64,000 nt of DNA from Chrysoperla carnea (GCF_905475395.1 NC_058337.1:29784983-29848982); one strand, 5' to 3'. Shown: positions 11,248-23,784, numbered from the stretch's first letter. Numbers and translations: made by a program. Notes: generated by a model from the letters alone, not told the origin.

Positions 11248-14200
11248 GTATGTTAAAATGTTTTTAGTGTGTAAAAATTTTCAGTGTGTTCAATAAGTAC
11301 CAGAATGATCGATTTTCTCAGGAAAAAGCCATAGAAGCAAAAAATTATCTATAAAATGAATACATTTATTTAATTTGAATGCTTTGTTACCTAATTTTTT
11401 CGTTAATTATTCACACGAGTAGTAATTTTTACCCGACTGAGAAACGCAAAGAAGTGGTAATGTGTTTATCAGTCTATATATGTGTGTTATCAGTCTATGT
11501 GTCAGTCTATATTTGTGTGACCAACAGACGCCATATTGTGAAAATGTGTGTTCCTAAGTGGCACACTAGAGACCAAACGCGTGGGCCGATTTAGATAATT
11601 CTAACGTCAATCGATTTATCGTAACCTTGCGAGTGCTACTGAAGATAGGGCAATAATGAATATTCAATATGGCGATCACCAGACGCCATATTGTGAAACA
11701 GCAAACAATGAAAGTCGGAGAACTATGTCAAGTGGAGTATCATGGAATAACTATTAAATAGACAAATCGATTGACGTAAAAATCATTTGAATCGGTTCAC
11801 TCGTTTAGTCTCTAAGGACCAAACATACATACATAAGTTGAAAATGAAAATCGACAAACTATGGTAAGTGGGGTATCGTTGAATAGGTATTTGAAAATCC
11901 TAACTAAAAAGAATGAAATATTAAAAAAATCAAAAAAAAAAAAACACGAATGAGTTTAATATAAACTGAAAAGAAAATGTACAGCAGTTTACATAGCATT
12001 AACAGTCGGGATACATAAAATCTACACCGACTCAAATTTTCCCAATAATGGGTCCCGACTGTTAAAGTCACTTTGTAAACTGCTGGAATTGTTTTTTCTT
12101 TTCAGTTTATATTAAATTCAGTCGGGTTTTTGATTTTTCAAATAAAAAGAAATACACGCATCGGTATAGAATTTCGTCAAAATAGAACTGTACAAAAATT
12201 TATATGTTAGATACCTTTATCTCCACGAAAAATAATCGGATAAAATAAATTATCGAATTATGTATTTATGTTTAGTGTAAATTTTGATTTGTTAATGTAC
12301 TTCACTTTTACTTTTATCGCCTTCGATAACGTAGAAAAATGATTATTCTAGAACAAAGAAGCAAATAAGTTGTCTACGATTGAGATCGGATCTTTATTCT
12401 GGAAGATACATTATCTGAAATTTTGTCAACTTTTTAACAAAAAGTGAACAAAAAAATCTTAAATTTGGCAATTTGATCTCTTAAATAACCTCTAGATGTC
12501 TTTTAGTCCTAAGCCGTGAATACTTAGTACCTAAACCTAAATTTCTGAGAAAATCTACCGTACTTATTGGACGTACTGTATGAATTTGCTCATTGAGAGA
12601 AAATCGAACAAATAAGTAGGCAACACATTATACTTATATGTAAAACTTGAGAATATTTATATGAACATTTATTATTTAGTATTATAAAGTTCTTTTAATG
12701 ATTTTATATCTTACCTTAATAGTCCTTGTTTATAATTGTGCTTTTGAATAAATTCGGTTAATGGAAATAAAGAAAATTTTCTTATTTTTTCTGCTCCGCA
12801 TTTTTGTTGGCTACATTTTCTAGTTTTCTTTTAATAGAAAGTACTCCGAGCTGGTTGAATTCGGCTAAAGGATTTTGAATGATCTTTTGCTTTACTTTGA
12901 AGAAGTTAGGTGTCTTAGATTTTCTTTCGATTATTCGCAGCAATAATAATTTTGGCTTTCAATTTTAATTTTGGCTTTCAATTTTCGTTTTGGCTTTCAA
13001 GCTTTTTTATGTCATATGTGGTTAATTTTTCAACCTCTTTTAAATATTATTGAGATTTATTTTATTCCATCAGGATAAGTTTCTAAGAGCTCGCTTAACC
13101 TCGCTTCTATCTCACTTAATAGATGCTTTCTTATGAATATTGCATTCAGTGCCGCATTTTAAACTGTGACCTATTGTGACCCGTTGACGGATTTTTAGTA
13201 GGGTTACTTAAGCAGAGGTGGCATTAGGTTTCCTTGCCCCTACGCCACGGTTGACAGTACTGCGTAAATTTACTTGAGGTCCTCAACACAAAGTTCTAAT
13301 TTTTTTTTGGTAGAGGCTCCTAGTTTAAGATGGGAGCTGCCTAAATGGTAAATACGGCAGGGATTGCATTGATCAACAGAATCTTTCAAATTGGCATTAA
13401 ATTTGCAGCCTTCTTCGGTTATTTCTTGAAGTTAATAGATATTAATAGATAATTTAATAATTTTTAATAGTTAATAGATAATTTTTTCGTGCAGTCAATA
13501 ACTAAAGAAGAGTTTACATATATAAGTTACGTAACAATTTACGAGTATTATGAGATTCGGTACCTACTTTCATGCGATTTTACGAATGGTTCATTCTTAG
13601 TTTATTCAAATTCACTAAAATTGACACAAAGATCCTAAAAACCACTCAGTCGATTTGCTTTACTGTATTTATATGTTTTAGCAATTTTTTTATATCAGGC
13701 CGGAGCATTTGGTATAACAGCTGGTGCACATCGCTTATGGACTCATCGTGCGTATAAAGCTAAATGGCCATTAAAATTATTGCTAATTATATGTGATACT
13801 CTTGCATTTCAAGTAAGTTAATTGTGATTACTGACTTTTTATTCCAAAAAAAAGTCAATTTATAATTTTTTTCAGGATGCCGTAATTGATTGGGCAAGAG
13901 ATCATCGCATGCACCATAAGTTTAGTGAGACTGATGCAGATCCCCATAATGCTAAACGTGGATTCTTTTTTTGTCATATGGGATGGTTATTATGTAGGAA
14001 ACATCCAGAAGTTAAGGAAAAGGGTAAATCTATTGATTTATCTGATTTGAGTGCGGATCCATTTATTCGTTTTCAAAAAAGGTATGCTGATTCTTTATTT
14101 TATTAATCTGCCAAAGTGGAAGTGTGCCAATTGAAAGTTAGTTATAACTGAGTGCGCTAATTGTTGAAAATTTCAAAAGAAATCTCCAAACTAGAAGATA

Positions 14201-15179
14201 CTACCCCCCCATCCGTCTATTCAATTCAATTCAATTCAATTTATACATTCTTTTTTTAAACAATACAATATTGCACGGAACATGTCATTAAAAGGGATAG
14301 GGAAAAAGAAAGGAAGGGGAAACCTAATAGAAAACCATAGATAGGATAGCCGGCATCTGATACTAAAAGATCAAATGCCTCCCGAGTATCACTCATAGTG
14401 TGATTCGGTTAAGGAATTTAATGAAATGCCAAACGCTGCCAAATCTAAAAATCTAAATGTTCTGAAAATCTAAATGGTCTCAGGTAGGGTAAATGGTGGT
14501 AAGAGTTCCAATGAAAATTAGACATAATTGATTTTTTCAACCAACAAATTTTTCAATCAAATAATGATTTCTTTTTTCACAAATTAAAATTTAGCTGATT
14601 TTTTTGCTTGGTCGCCTATATTTAAGTCTCGGTCTTAATAATTTGCTATTTTATTTTTTATAGGTATTATTTGATTTTAATGCCCCTTGTATGTTTTGTT
14701 TTACCAACATTAATTCCATGGTATTTCTGGAATGAATCTTTGTTGAATTCATGGTTTGTGGCAAGTTTATGGCGTTATACAGTTACATTACATGTTACGT
14801 GGTTAGTAAATAGTGTCGCCCATTTGTGGGGTGCACGACCATATGATAAGTTAGTATTTTTTATTTTATGAAATATTAAATTGCACAAAATTAAATATTT
14901 ATACTTTTTATTTTCAGAACAATAAATCCAGTTGAAAATTTATTTGTATCATTATTCGCATTAGGAGAAGGTTGGCATAATTATCATCATACATTTCCAT
15001 GGGATTATAAAGCAGCAGAAATAGGTCATTGGCGTATAAATGTTACGACACATTTAATTAATTTTTTTGCTAAGATTGGTTGGGCATATGATTTAAAAAC
15101 AGTGTCTGATGATATGATTCAAAAACGTGTATTACGAACTGGTGATGGTACACATCCTTTTGTATCAAACTATCATTAG
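11028..15179 (+). CDS. acyl-CoA desaturase (delta-9/11 type), complete, 5 exons
   Basis: Membrane fatty acyl-CoA desaturase, predicted 334 aa from exons 11028-11247, 13682-13812, 13876-14081, 14664-14849 and 14918-15179, all with GT-AG borders and compatible phases (1005 nt in total). Histidine box I HRLWTH is at residues 90-95, box II HRMHH at 127-131, box III HNYHH at 268-272, and the extra metal ligand motif NSVAHLWG at 235-242. Hydrophobic stretches after residue 40 and around 187-230 fit the four-helix ER topology. The N-terminus is acidic and soluble. The C-terminus is short: after GDGTHP it reads FVSNYH and stops, lacking the WGWGD tail of the upstream paralogue, so the protein is slightly shorter than the usual 340-380 aa. 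It probably arose by tandem duplication with the copy at 197-611. Regiospecificity cannot be told from sequence. Confidence 0.93.
11948..12126. mobile_element. foldback MITE in desaturase 2 intron 1
   Basis: Left arm 11948-12011 (TTTAATATAAACTGAAAAGA ... GCAGTTTACATAGC ... AACAGTCGGGA) and right arm 12051-12126 are reverse complements with few mismatches around a roughly 40-base loop. Non-coding; no clear TSD found. Confidence 0.68.
12127..13681. other. rest of desaturase 2 intron 1
   Basis: Intron sequence without recognised genes. It holds a short direct repeat (TTTTGGCTTTCAA words at 12950-13000) and the half MITE end near 13329. Confidence 0.5.
13682..13812 (+). CDS. desaturase 2, exon 2 (histidine box I)
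   Basis: Starts after TTTTAG, giving A-IFLYQAGAFGITAG and HRLWTH; ends DTLAFQ before GTAAGT. The in-phase acceptor at 13680-13681 is preferred over the CAG at 13698, which would break the frame. Confidence 0.88.
13876..14081 (+). CDS. desaturase 2, exon 3 (histidine box II)
   Basis: DAVIDWARDHRMHHKFSE, then DADPHNAKRGFFFCHMGWL, a canonical desaturase block; ends FQK plus AG before GTATGC. Confidence 0.92.
14216..14430 (-). mobile_element. probable LINE 3'-end fragment in intron 3
   Basis: Read on the minus strand, GC-richer 3'-UTR-like sequence ends in GTATAAATTGAATTGAATTG, a tandem ATTGA tail typical of jockey/CR1-like non-LTR retrotransposons. No ORF remains and no TSD was found. Confidence 0.42.
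14664..14849 (+). CDS. desaturase 2, exon 4
   Basis: Two hydrophobic helices and NSVAHLWGARPYDK; acceptor TATAG, donor GTTAGT (weak but keeps the frame). Confidence 0.88.
14918..15179 (+). CDS. desaturase 2, exon 5 (histidine box III)
   Basis: TINPVENLFVSLFALGEGW then HNYHH, FPWDYKAAE, AKIGWAYDLK, GDGTHP, stop TAG at 15177-15179. Confidence 0.93.
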
Positions 15180-15191
15180 AAGAAAAATTAC

Positions 15192-15197
15192 AATAAA
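15192..15197 (+). promoter_or_regulatory. poly(A) signal of desaturase 2
   Basis: AATAAA 13 bases after the stop; a second AATAAA is at 15348-15353, and either could end the transcript. Confidence 0.45.
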
Positions 15198-16084
15198 TTT
15201 ATTGCCAATAACATTTATTTATTGTTGTGCTATTGTTTCTATGAAATTTAACTCTCTGATCGCGAAAATGGCAAGAAAATTGTTTTATCATGTCACTTTT
15301 TTGAGTAATAACGCGAAAAGACTTACACCACTTTAGCAACCTCTATGAATAAAGTCTACCCTTCTTCACATTGAGTCAACACGTGATTTATTAAAAAAAT
15401 TTTCATTTTAAGTATGAGAACAACTGGGACTACGTAATTACAAAGCTCAATCTCACAAAAGTTTAGTCACTTAGAAAATTGAAATTTCAATATTTCTTAC
15501 CCTTGCTTTGACACATCAAGTTCAATATTGGTCATGATGATCAGAACAATGCTTTAGTCATTATCAAAACAAAGGGAGGTCAACAATCTTTACACGTGGA
15601 TTTTCTACCATAATACATACGGGAGATTGTATAAAACTCAAAACTTCCGAGTTACTTACCCTAAGATTGGCACGACGAGCCAATTGTTCAAGTTTTAATG
15701 TTGAGGATGAATCCTATAGTCAAAAAAACAGCTCAAAAACAATTTTTAACTTTAGGATGTCAAAAATTTCTTCACTTTTTGAGTACCTGTCGTAATAGAT
15801 CCTCGCTTTTACATCAAAAGCTCAAAAAAACTTTTAATGTTCAGAAAGAAGCCTTGAGCTAAGAAAAAGATCATGAAACATTTTTAAGAGGTCAAAAATC
15901 ATTATTTTTTAAGTATCATATCATAATAAAAGATATGAAAATAGTTAGACGTCATACCTCAAAAACGTGACGCGATAGAAAAAGTTGGTTTCCATTTTTA
16001 AGATAAGGATGATTCATTTGATAACAAGTGAAATTTACAAAATTTAAAAAACCCAAGACCAATTTTGCGGGTACAGAACCCTAA

Positions 16085-16260
16085 ACTGGCACTTGAAACA
16101 TGTCTAAGAACACTCTCCATTAAATTACCTTTCATACGAAACAAAAAAAATCAAAATCGATTCATTGGTTTAGGCGCTACGATACCACAGACGGGCAGAC
16201 ACACAGACACACAAACAGAGCGGTTAAACTTATAACACCCCTTTTATTTTTTAGTTCGAG
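16085..16260 (+). repeat. repeat family C copy
   Basis: Contains AAAATCGATTCATTGGTTTA, GGCGCTACGATACCACAGAC and a CAGACACACAGACACACAAA tract, then AACACCCCTTTTATTTTTTA. Same family as 9990-10460 and the most complete copy here. Confidence 0.55.
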
Positions 16261-16989
16261 GGTTAAAAAGTAGCTGTATTGTTGATCAAGGGTACTAAAT
16301 AGTTCAAATTAGTCGCACAGTGTAATAGAGAATATCGATGATTTTTTCCGCATTTCTTAACAAACTATAATAATACCGTAAAAGAGATGACTTATGAGAA
16401 ATTGAAAATGAAAATGGCAAAAAAATACGGATATTATAAGCATTTTAAAATACTAAGTAGACAGATATTAGATAAAGTGATATGTCATAGTATTTGACGT
16501 CATATAATTTGTTTGTCAGAAGAGCTTTATGATAAATTCTGTTTTGCTGGAAAGAAATAAAAACAATATTTGTAAGCTTTTATCTTGGTTGTTATAATGG
16601 AGTCAGTCCAAAAATTTTTATTTTTTAATTTAATTCAACTATCATATGCTAATATGTTTTTAAAAATTCTCTACAAAGCAACCATGACTTCATTCACCTC
16701 AAAACAATATTTTCCGTCCATTTTTGTGAATAAAATATGTACATCGAATTATTCATGGTGATATTTTCATAAGTACTAAACATTGTTTAAAAAAATATAT
16801 TTCAAAAAAATAAAGAATATTTATTCGCGATTAAAACTAATAAATATTCAATTATCAAAATATTTTTCAAGTTTGTTGCTGTTTTGAATCATTCATTAGA
16901 TGAAACATCAAAAAATTTAGTTCTAATTATTGTCTAAGAGATAGTGTAAGGTCGATCTTCACCCATCTGATAATCAAATGAGACATATT

Positions 16990-17160
16990 ATATCATGTAT
17001 ATATGTAAATGTAAATGTATCAACGTATACTAAGTTTAGCCCCAAGTTTGTAACGCTTAAAAATACTGGATCGACGCAACGAAAAAAAATTGTGGTATAA
17101 GTTGTCTGCCTGTCTGTCGTGTATCTGTCTGTCCGTCCGACAACACGATAACTCAAAAAC
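16990..17160 (+). repeat. repeat family A, partial copy
   Basis: 5' part of family A: AAGTTTGTAACGCTTAAAAA and CTGTCTGTCCGTCCG, followed by ACGATAACTCAAAAAC. Diverged from the other copies. Confidence 0.6.
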
Positions 17161-18396
17161 TTGTACTATTATAAAAATTTCCAAAAAAAATTTATGGATG
17201 TCTCGTTATTAAATTTAGTTAGTATTTAATTTTTATATTGTGCATTTTGTTTGCACTTTGTTATCTTAAGCTGTCTTAATTTAATATAATAAATATATTT
17301 TTCATAAGGTGTCTTTTTAATTTTTTTTCCTTTTACACATACAAATAAAATATCAATTGCCATTGGTATTGGTTGTAGGCGTTAGAAAATTCATCCTGTC
17401 TGAACAGTTCTAATATAGCGCAACGAATATCGACACATATCTCCACAGGAAACAATCCATACTTTGCTGTTAGATCGTTATTCTGGCGTCGGACTCGGAA
17501 TCCGATCACTTTGAAAATAATATTAATTGCCAGTTTTCCGTGCAAGAGTTTTGTAAATGAAAATATTCCTTGTGATATAATCAAAGAAACGAAAATGATT
17601 CTAACGAAGAAAGCCGAATTTTACGAGCAGCAGGAGAAATTATAAGAGGGATATTATATCAAAAATATATTGAACTGAATAAATTCGGAGCCTACTACTT
17701 TTTATGTTGTGTGAAATCAATCTCAATTTCGCATGTAATTCCCAGCACAGTAAGGCCTAAATCTTTTTTATCGCACTCTTCATGTTGGATTAGCTGTTTA
17801 ACTTCATCGAACATTTGGTCCTAGAAAAATTATTCAAATCTCTAATGAATTGGGTTTCTGTTCTCACAAAATTTCCACCATTTTTTAAACGCAGAACTGT
17901 TTTAATTTTGCGAAAACGAATCAAATGCAGTTGGTTTCATTCAAATCGATTGAAGGCAACCGGAGGTTAAATGTACTGAATTATCAAATAATGAATATTA
18001 TAATTGTAATCTATATAATTTAATCCAAGTAATTAAAGACTAAGTAGTAATCTTATAACTTTTTAGTCGTAAACTAATGTTTGAATAATTGTTTATAATC
18101 TGATAAGAATATGGTTATTATTTTTATTATTTTATTAGTCTAGGATGATAAACAATTTTTAATTTAGCGTAGTCATAGATAATATTTTTCAAAGTTCTTA
18201 GCTTCCTTCGGTTAAAAATTTTTCTTTATGAATATAAGTACACTCACAGAAATTTGCTTGAACCTTGTGTAGAGACAGTTTCAATATATCCAGAGTCAAC
18301 CCTGTTAAATTTAGTACATACATAATAAAATATACGAGGTATTAGAAAAAAAGTACTGACAATAATAGCAGAATAATTTTTGTAAAGTCTACTTTT

Positions 18397-18946
18397 TATA
18401 CCATGTATATTGTATATATGTAATATATGTCAGGGTATGCTAAGTTTTTATACCATGTTTGTAACGCTTAAAAATATTGATGCTATGAACAAAATTTTGG
18501 TATAGGTGTTCATAAAATCACCTAATTAGTCCATTTTCGGTTGTCCGTCCGTCCGTCGGTGAACTCGATAACTCAAAAACGAAAACAGATATCAAGCTGA
18601 AATTTTTACAGCGTACTCAGGACGTAAAAAGTGAGACCGAGTTCGTAAATGAGAACATTGGTCAATTGGGTCTTGGGTCCGTAGAACCCATCATGTAAAC
18701 CGTTAGAGATAGAACAAAAGAAATGTACCTTATAAATAAATAAACAACTTTTGATTGAACCATTTTTTGTAAACATCACTGTTTACCCGTGAGGGCGCAA
18801 ATTAGGCGCAAATTGTATAGTATGTATTATATGGGAATATCAGTTATGTTATGTTATGTTATGCGTAATGTGAGAGTAATCAACACTGTCTATACATGAT
18901 ATTTCAACAATTAACTCGGTCAATTGTTTGTTTTCACTTGTTTTTT
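18397..18946 (+). repeat. repeat family A, near full-length (about 550 bp)
   Basis: Reference copy in this window. In order: TATACCATGTATAT end, GTTTGTAACGCTTAAAAATA, AACAAAATTTTGGTATAGGT, GTTCATAAAATCACCTAATT, GTCCGTCCGTC tract, AGGACGTAAAAAGTGAGACC, AAACCGTTAGAGATAGAACA, CATCACTGTTTACCCGTGAG, GTGAGAGTAATCAACACTGT, and a 3' end CAATTGTTTGTTTTCACTTG. No ORF. Copies also at 30225 (-), 36869 (+), 46765 (-), 63395 (+). Confidence 0.75.
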
Positions 18947-19182
18947 GGAAAATTGAGACCATTGAGACTTAGTAATTTCAAAATTTTCCTATCTCTATCT
19001 TTTATGAGAATTTCAATGCAAAAATTTAATTTCATACAAGAATAGGTAGCTATAATTTCGAATTCCACTTCTGTCGAATCTATTGAGTTTCAGCACTGGT
19101 CTATGTTCCCAGGCAAATAATATAATATTTTTATCGTTTGTCCAAATGTCATGGTGGTTTCAAATAAAAGTTCGATAAGTCA

Positions 19183-19540
19183 TTGGGTTGTCCCAACAGG
19201 TTGCCATTCGTGCCCCAACTGGGCAAGCACAATATCGAGCTATTTATTTACATTGGATTATCCCAATAGGTTCCTATCCATGTTCCAACTGGACAAGCAC
19301 AATATCGAATCATTTTTTTTACCTTGGGTAATCTCAACTTGTTCCCACCCGAGTCCCAACTAGGCAAAACCAATTAAGATTAATTTATTTTTAACTTTTG
19401 TTTTCCTAATAGGTCTCCATTCAGGGCACAGATGGGCATGCCCAACGTCAAGTACTTATCTCGATTTTGGAAATTTCCAACAGGTTCCAACCCAGGTCCC
19501 AGTTGAGATTGCCCAACAATAACCCAATTGCCCAATAATT
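19183..19540 (+). repeat. degenerate 71-bp tandem array, 5 copies
   Basis: Five diverged units start at about 19183, 19253, 19324, 19396 and 19467, spaced 70-72 bp. Each carries a pattern like TTGGGTTGTCCCAACAGGTT, then CCCAACTGGGCAAG. The first two units share AAGCACAATATCGA. Looks like an old minisatellite or satellite fragment; non-coding. Confidence 0.65.
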
Positions 19541-22085
19541 ATATTCCCCATTTAATATTAGAGTACCCTCAAGGGCAGAATTGTAAAAATTATTTGTCAT
19601 TTTTGAAACAGAAATTGTCTCCAGGAATTTTGATACAAAATACAAAACTTTTATTGATTTATTTTTTCCCGATTTTTCTAAATAAACAAAAAACCTTTAT
19701 AAAACTTTTAAAACCATTATTTTTCCAGTTTGACTGCTGATATCAAACTTATGGGGAATCGTTTTTAGTTGTAATACAGTAAACAGTTTTGCACTATCCA
19801 GCACACACAGCGCTGAGTGCACTTGCACAGGTCGCAAATACCTAGAACTGACCCTATGAATAAGTGAGTAAAACTTGCACTCTTTGTCAATTGAATACCT
19901 TGAAATATTTTAAATTTTCCATATTGTTTGAGATCCCTATTACATATCGGAAATGAATTGTAAAACGTATCATATAGTTTTGAATGCATACTCCCTTTAA
20001 AAAAATAATATATTACACATCTAGGGAGCAAAAGGTGCAGATCTCATGTTCATTATAGCCCGAGGCGAAACCGAGGGTGACAAACTTGAGATTGGAGGCA
20101 TTGTTTACTTGCTCCCATGTTGCGTGTACTATTTTTCTGCTCGACGGAAGTGGTAAGTGGCAACTCCGTTTAGCACAGCGGGCGAAAGTTGACACTTTTC
20201 GCCCGGAGTGTAGAAAAATTAATTAATACATTGTATTTATTATTGAAATGAAAATAATTTTTTACTATTTCGTTTCAAGTACCTACTACAATTTAAATTT
20301 TTATATGTTGGTATACTTATTTTACAAAGATTAATATCTGTTTTACAAAAAATGCTGAAAATATAATCTATCATAGTTTAAATATTTAGGTTCCTTGTTT
20401 TAATTAAACTATAGTTTTATCGAAAAAAAAAATTATATTTCTATCGTATCGAAATTAATCAATTAATACTTAAAAATAATTTTGACTATTGTTTTATTTT
20501 AAGTGTGTTAATTAAAAAAAATATAGAGTGATGATGCAAAATAAGTTTGTGGATTGAATTATTTATCATTTTTTAGTTTAATGCTTTTCTTTATAATATT
20601 TACCAAATTTCAGGTGTTATGAGTTCGACTTATTATGATGGGACTGGGAGGTGGTTATAGATATTACTCGACGATTTCCTTGTTTAGTCTTAGGGCTTGG
20701 TTCATATGAATGGTCTTGGTCTTGCAAATGTTTCAAATTCTTTCGACAGTGTATGAGGCCATGGTTTGCACAATGGATTTAAAATAAAAAAGTTCAAGAA
20801 TTTTTGTTTCATGTTACATTTAGTTTCCAATATGCTGATAATATACTTATACAATATATGAAAACTTTGGAATAACTGTGTTTAAAAAAAATTTTGTATG
20901 AATAATTAAAATTTTACAATTTGTAAATTGAAATTATTAACGTAGGTGTAAAAATCAATAATAAATAATAAGAAGCGTTTTTACGTACCCTCTGGTCTCC
21001 CATAAAAGTACTAACTGTACCCAATGTTGCTTAACTTCGGTGATCAAACGAGAATCTTATTTGATTTTAAATTATTATTTACATATTAAGAAGTTTATTT
21101 GTATAGAAGGTTTCCCCCCTAGGGGTGTATTACAATAAATAAATATTTTATTATGTGTATAGTACTAGCTTTAGGTAGATAGCTTCCATCCTTAGCTTGT
21201 CTTAGGAATTGAACGTAACATTCCGCTATGTTTATGGTAGTTAATGCCATATTTTATATTGTTTATTTCCCTGTTGTGGGTTTATAATAATTTGCAGAAA
21301 ACATCCAAGCATTAAAAAATCTGCTTTAAACGGATGTTTTCAACGAGGAATGCATTTCGTTTCCGAACTGATGAATCCATAAGTTTTACTCCTATCAAAA
21401 ACCCTTCAACGTGGCTATAGAATATTTCACAAAAAATTGAAATTAAATATAAGACAAACAAACGTTAATTTGCGCCAAACTGTATGTATGACTATATGTA
21501 TGATAAGCGCCTGCTTAATTAATAAAATTAATTATATGAAATCAAGCTATTATCTATGACATGCGTGAAATTCATTAAACAATACTGTTAATAAATCCAG
21601 GGTTGCGCAAGAGTATGGCGATATGTGAGAAATGTAAAAGTTAAAAATAGTGCTTGAAATTTATCCAAAAACTACCTCTTTTTTTACAATGATACATTCA
21701 AGGCCGGTCGTCATTAATTGCAAAATAATATTTCGATATAAAGAGAAAGGGAAGAGCTAGATAATTGCTTATTTAATCCAATAAGCACCTGAGTTACTTA
21801 TCTGAGCTTGTATACAAGTTTTCAACGCTGTATACGTAGATAAGGATACGTAAGAAAATGTTAACACTTATATTTACTTGGATAAGCAAATTTAATTCGA
21901 AAAGCAGAGAAATTTCCATGAAAAGATAGAATAACCATAAATGCGTGGAAAAAGTTTCGGAGTTTAAAAGAAATTTTGAAAAGTGATATGCCAATTAACA
22001 TTAAACAAAAAGATATCTAAATATATATAAAATTTGAAAAAAAATTCAAAAAGTACCCAACAAAACTATTAGAAAAATTACAAAG

Positions 22086-22309
22086 GTTCGCAAAAGTGGC
22101 ACTTCGTTGGTCACATAGCGCGGTTGACAGAAAATAGATGGACGCATAGATTGACTTCTCGGGTCGGGCCAGCAGGCACTAGAAAGAGACGCAGACCAGC
22201 TGCGCGATGGACAGATGACGTAATAAAAGTAGCTGGGGATCATTGGATGGATACAGCAGCCAGTAGAGAAACTCGGAAATCTCTAGAGGATGCCTTTACC
22301 TTCGATTAA
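22086..22309 (+). mobile_element. LINE ORF2 C-terminal fragment (endonuclease-reverse transcriptase family)
   Basis: The frame 22124-22309 reads NRWTHRLTSR, then KRRRPAARWTDDVIKVAG and RKSLEDAFTFD, the well-known C-terminus of insect non-LTR endonuclease-reverse transcriptases. Just upstream LRW and GHIARLTEN are present but out of frame, so the copy is frameshifted. 5'-truncated, dead remnant. Confidence 0.75.
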
Positions 22310-22398
22310 TGAGGTGTTCTTGCTTTTGTTTTTTAAGAGTAAACATTTTATATTTTTGTATTTTTTTGTAATTTTTGAATTTTAGGCTTTTTAATTTT

Positions 22399-22978
22399 TA
22401 GTTATTGAAATAAATACCACGATACTCGAAAAAAAATTTTATATTAAGAAATTCTATTTAAAAAATACAAACAGCACAGTTTTTGAAACTTATTCCGAAG
22501 TTTCATATTTTTCAATTTAATTTTATGAGCGATTACGCGATGCATACCATGAAAAGATTCTAGAAAATTTTCATAATCTACATCTCATAATTTCTCAGTT
22601 AACTTTAAGTGTTAACTACAAGCTTCAAGTTCCAAATGACTACGCCGGGCGTAAAGGTTTTTGATTTCAAGCTGTGACCATTTTTGTTTTGCAGCGAGTA
22701 AAGCTTTTCTCGCTGTAAAACTGTCTTGTTTACACTTGATTTGAATGAAGGAAGGAAATACGCTACGCTTTCTACATTTCTGTAAAAAATGAATATCCGC
22801 AGAAATAAAATGAATCTTTTGTGTTATACGATGAAATTTATTAAACAACGTTTTTGGCCATGGAGCCAATTCATATAAGGATGAATTCTTGTTGACTTCG
22901 AGTTGAGACATAGTTATTGAAATAAATACCACGATACTCGAAATAAAATTGTATATTAAGAAATTTAAAAAATACAAT
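22399..22978 (-). mobile_element. Penelope-like fragment flanked by direct repeats
   Basis: Two direct repeats of about 65-80 bp (22399-22479 and 22911-22978, beginning TAGTTATTGAAATAAATACC) bracket a minus-strand frame (22612-22977). The frame reads KFHRITQKIHFISADIHFLQ then KCRKRSVFPSFIQIK. The pattern of helix, FL.KCR and P.FI.IK recalls the region before the reverse transcriptase of Penelope-like elements, which also carry terminal direct repeats. The RT itself is absent. Assignment is tentative; a piece of another retroelement is possible. Confidence 0.42.
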
Positions 22979-22984
22979 TAAAAA

Positions 22985-23065
22985 ACTTTAAAGAAGAGGC
23001 TTTAAAGAAGAGCAAAGCAGAGGCTTTAAAGAAGAGCAAAAATAGGGCTTTAAAGAAGCTTTTAA
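22985..23065 (+). repeat. short tandem repeat
   Basis: About four units of GGCTTTAAAGAAGAGCAAA, the last ones diverged, directly after the right direct repeat of the Penelope-like fragment. Confidence 0.6.
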
Positions 23066-23109
23066 AACATCGAAAAAAACGATTAGTCCCCTGGAAATCT
23101 CTCTAAGCT

Positions 23110-23235
23110 GAAAGGATTTTCTTGAATCATAGCTAAGAATAGGTACTGTTTATCCAGTCATTTTTTAAAGAAAACAAAAACTATATCAAAATCGGTTCAT
23201 CTGTTTGGGAATTTTGCCAACCAACACACGTATCA
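23110..23235 (+). repeat. repeat family C copy
   Basis: TTTTCTTGAATCATAGCTAA, then ATCGGTTCATCTGTTTGGGA; decayed beyond this. Confidence 0.5.
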
Positions 23236-23784
23236 ATAATATACGAAAAGAGCAAACAGGTGTTCGCGAAATATGTTAACAGTTCTTCAATGAAAATTAA
23301 ATATTAAATCTTTTGATCCATGTTTTTTATATCATTATTGTCCTTTCAATATATTCTAGAGATCTAATTGATCATGACATTGATCAATATCGATAATGTT
23401 TTAATAATATTGAACGTGTGAAGCTAGCTTTAGAGTGAATAAAAAATATCTAATCTTAAAAAATCAAATCATTGTTTTATAAGCGTTCAATAAGAAATAG
23501 TGTGTTTTTATTAAGTTTTATTGGAATGTAAGTAAGTCTGTTTGAATAACAATTGATAATTTATTATTGAATATCTGAAGGTTTTTATACCATGTATACA
23601 GGCTTGACGCTATACGACAAGGAAGATTATTGTCGGTTAGCCCGTATATTACGAAAATAATTTTAAAATGTTTACAGTCAATAATCCTCCATCTAGCCTT
23701 GAAAGAAAATTTTGTTATTATCAAGCCGTTTAGCCATAATCTTCTTTGTTGTATAGTGTGATCAACTCTGTATATCGCAGCCAA

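Noticed and set aside
13697-13699. CAG at 13697-13699 as acceptor of desaturase exon 2
   Set aside because: It breaks the frame with exon 1 and drops IFLYQ; TTTTAG at 13676-13681 fits phase and homology.
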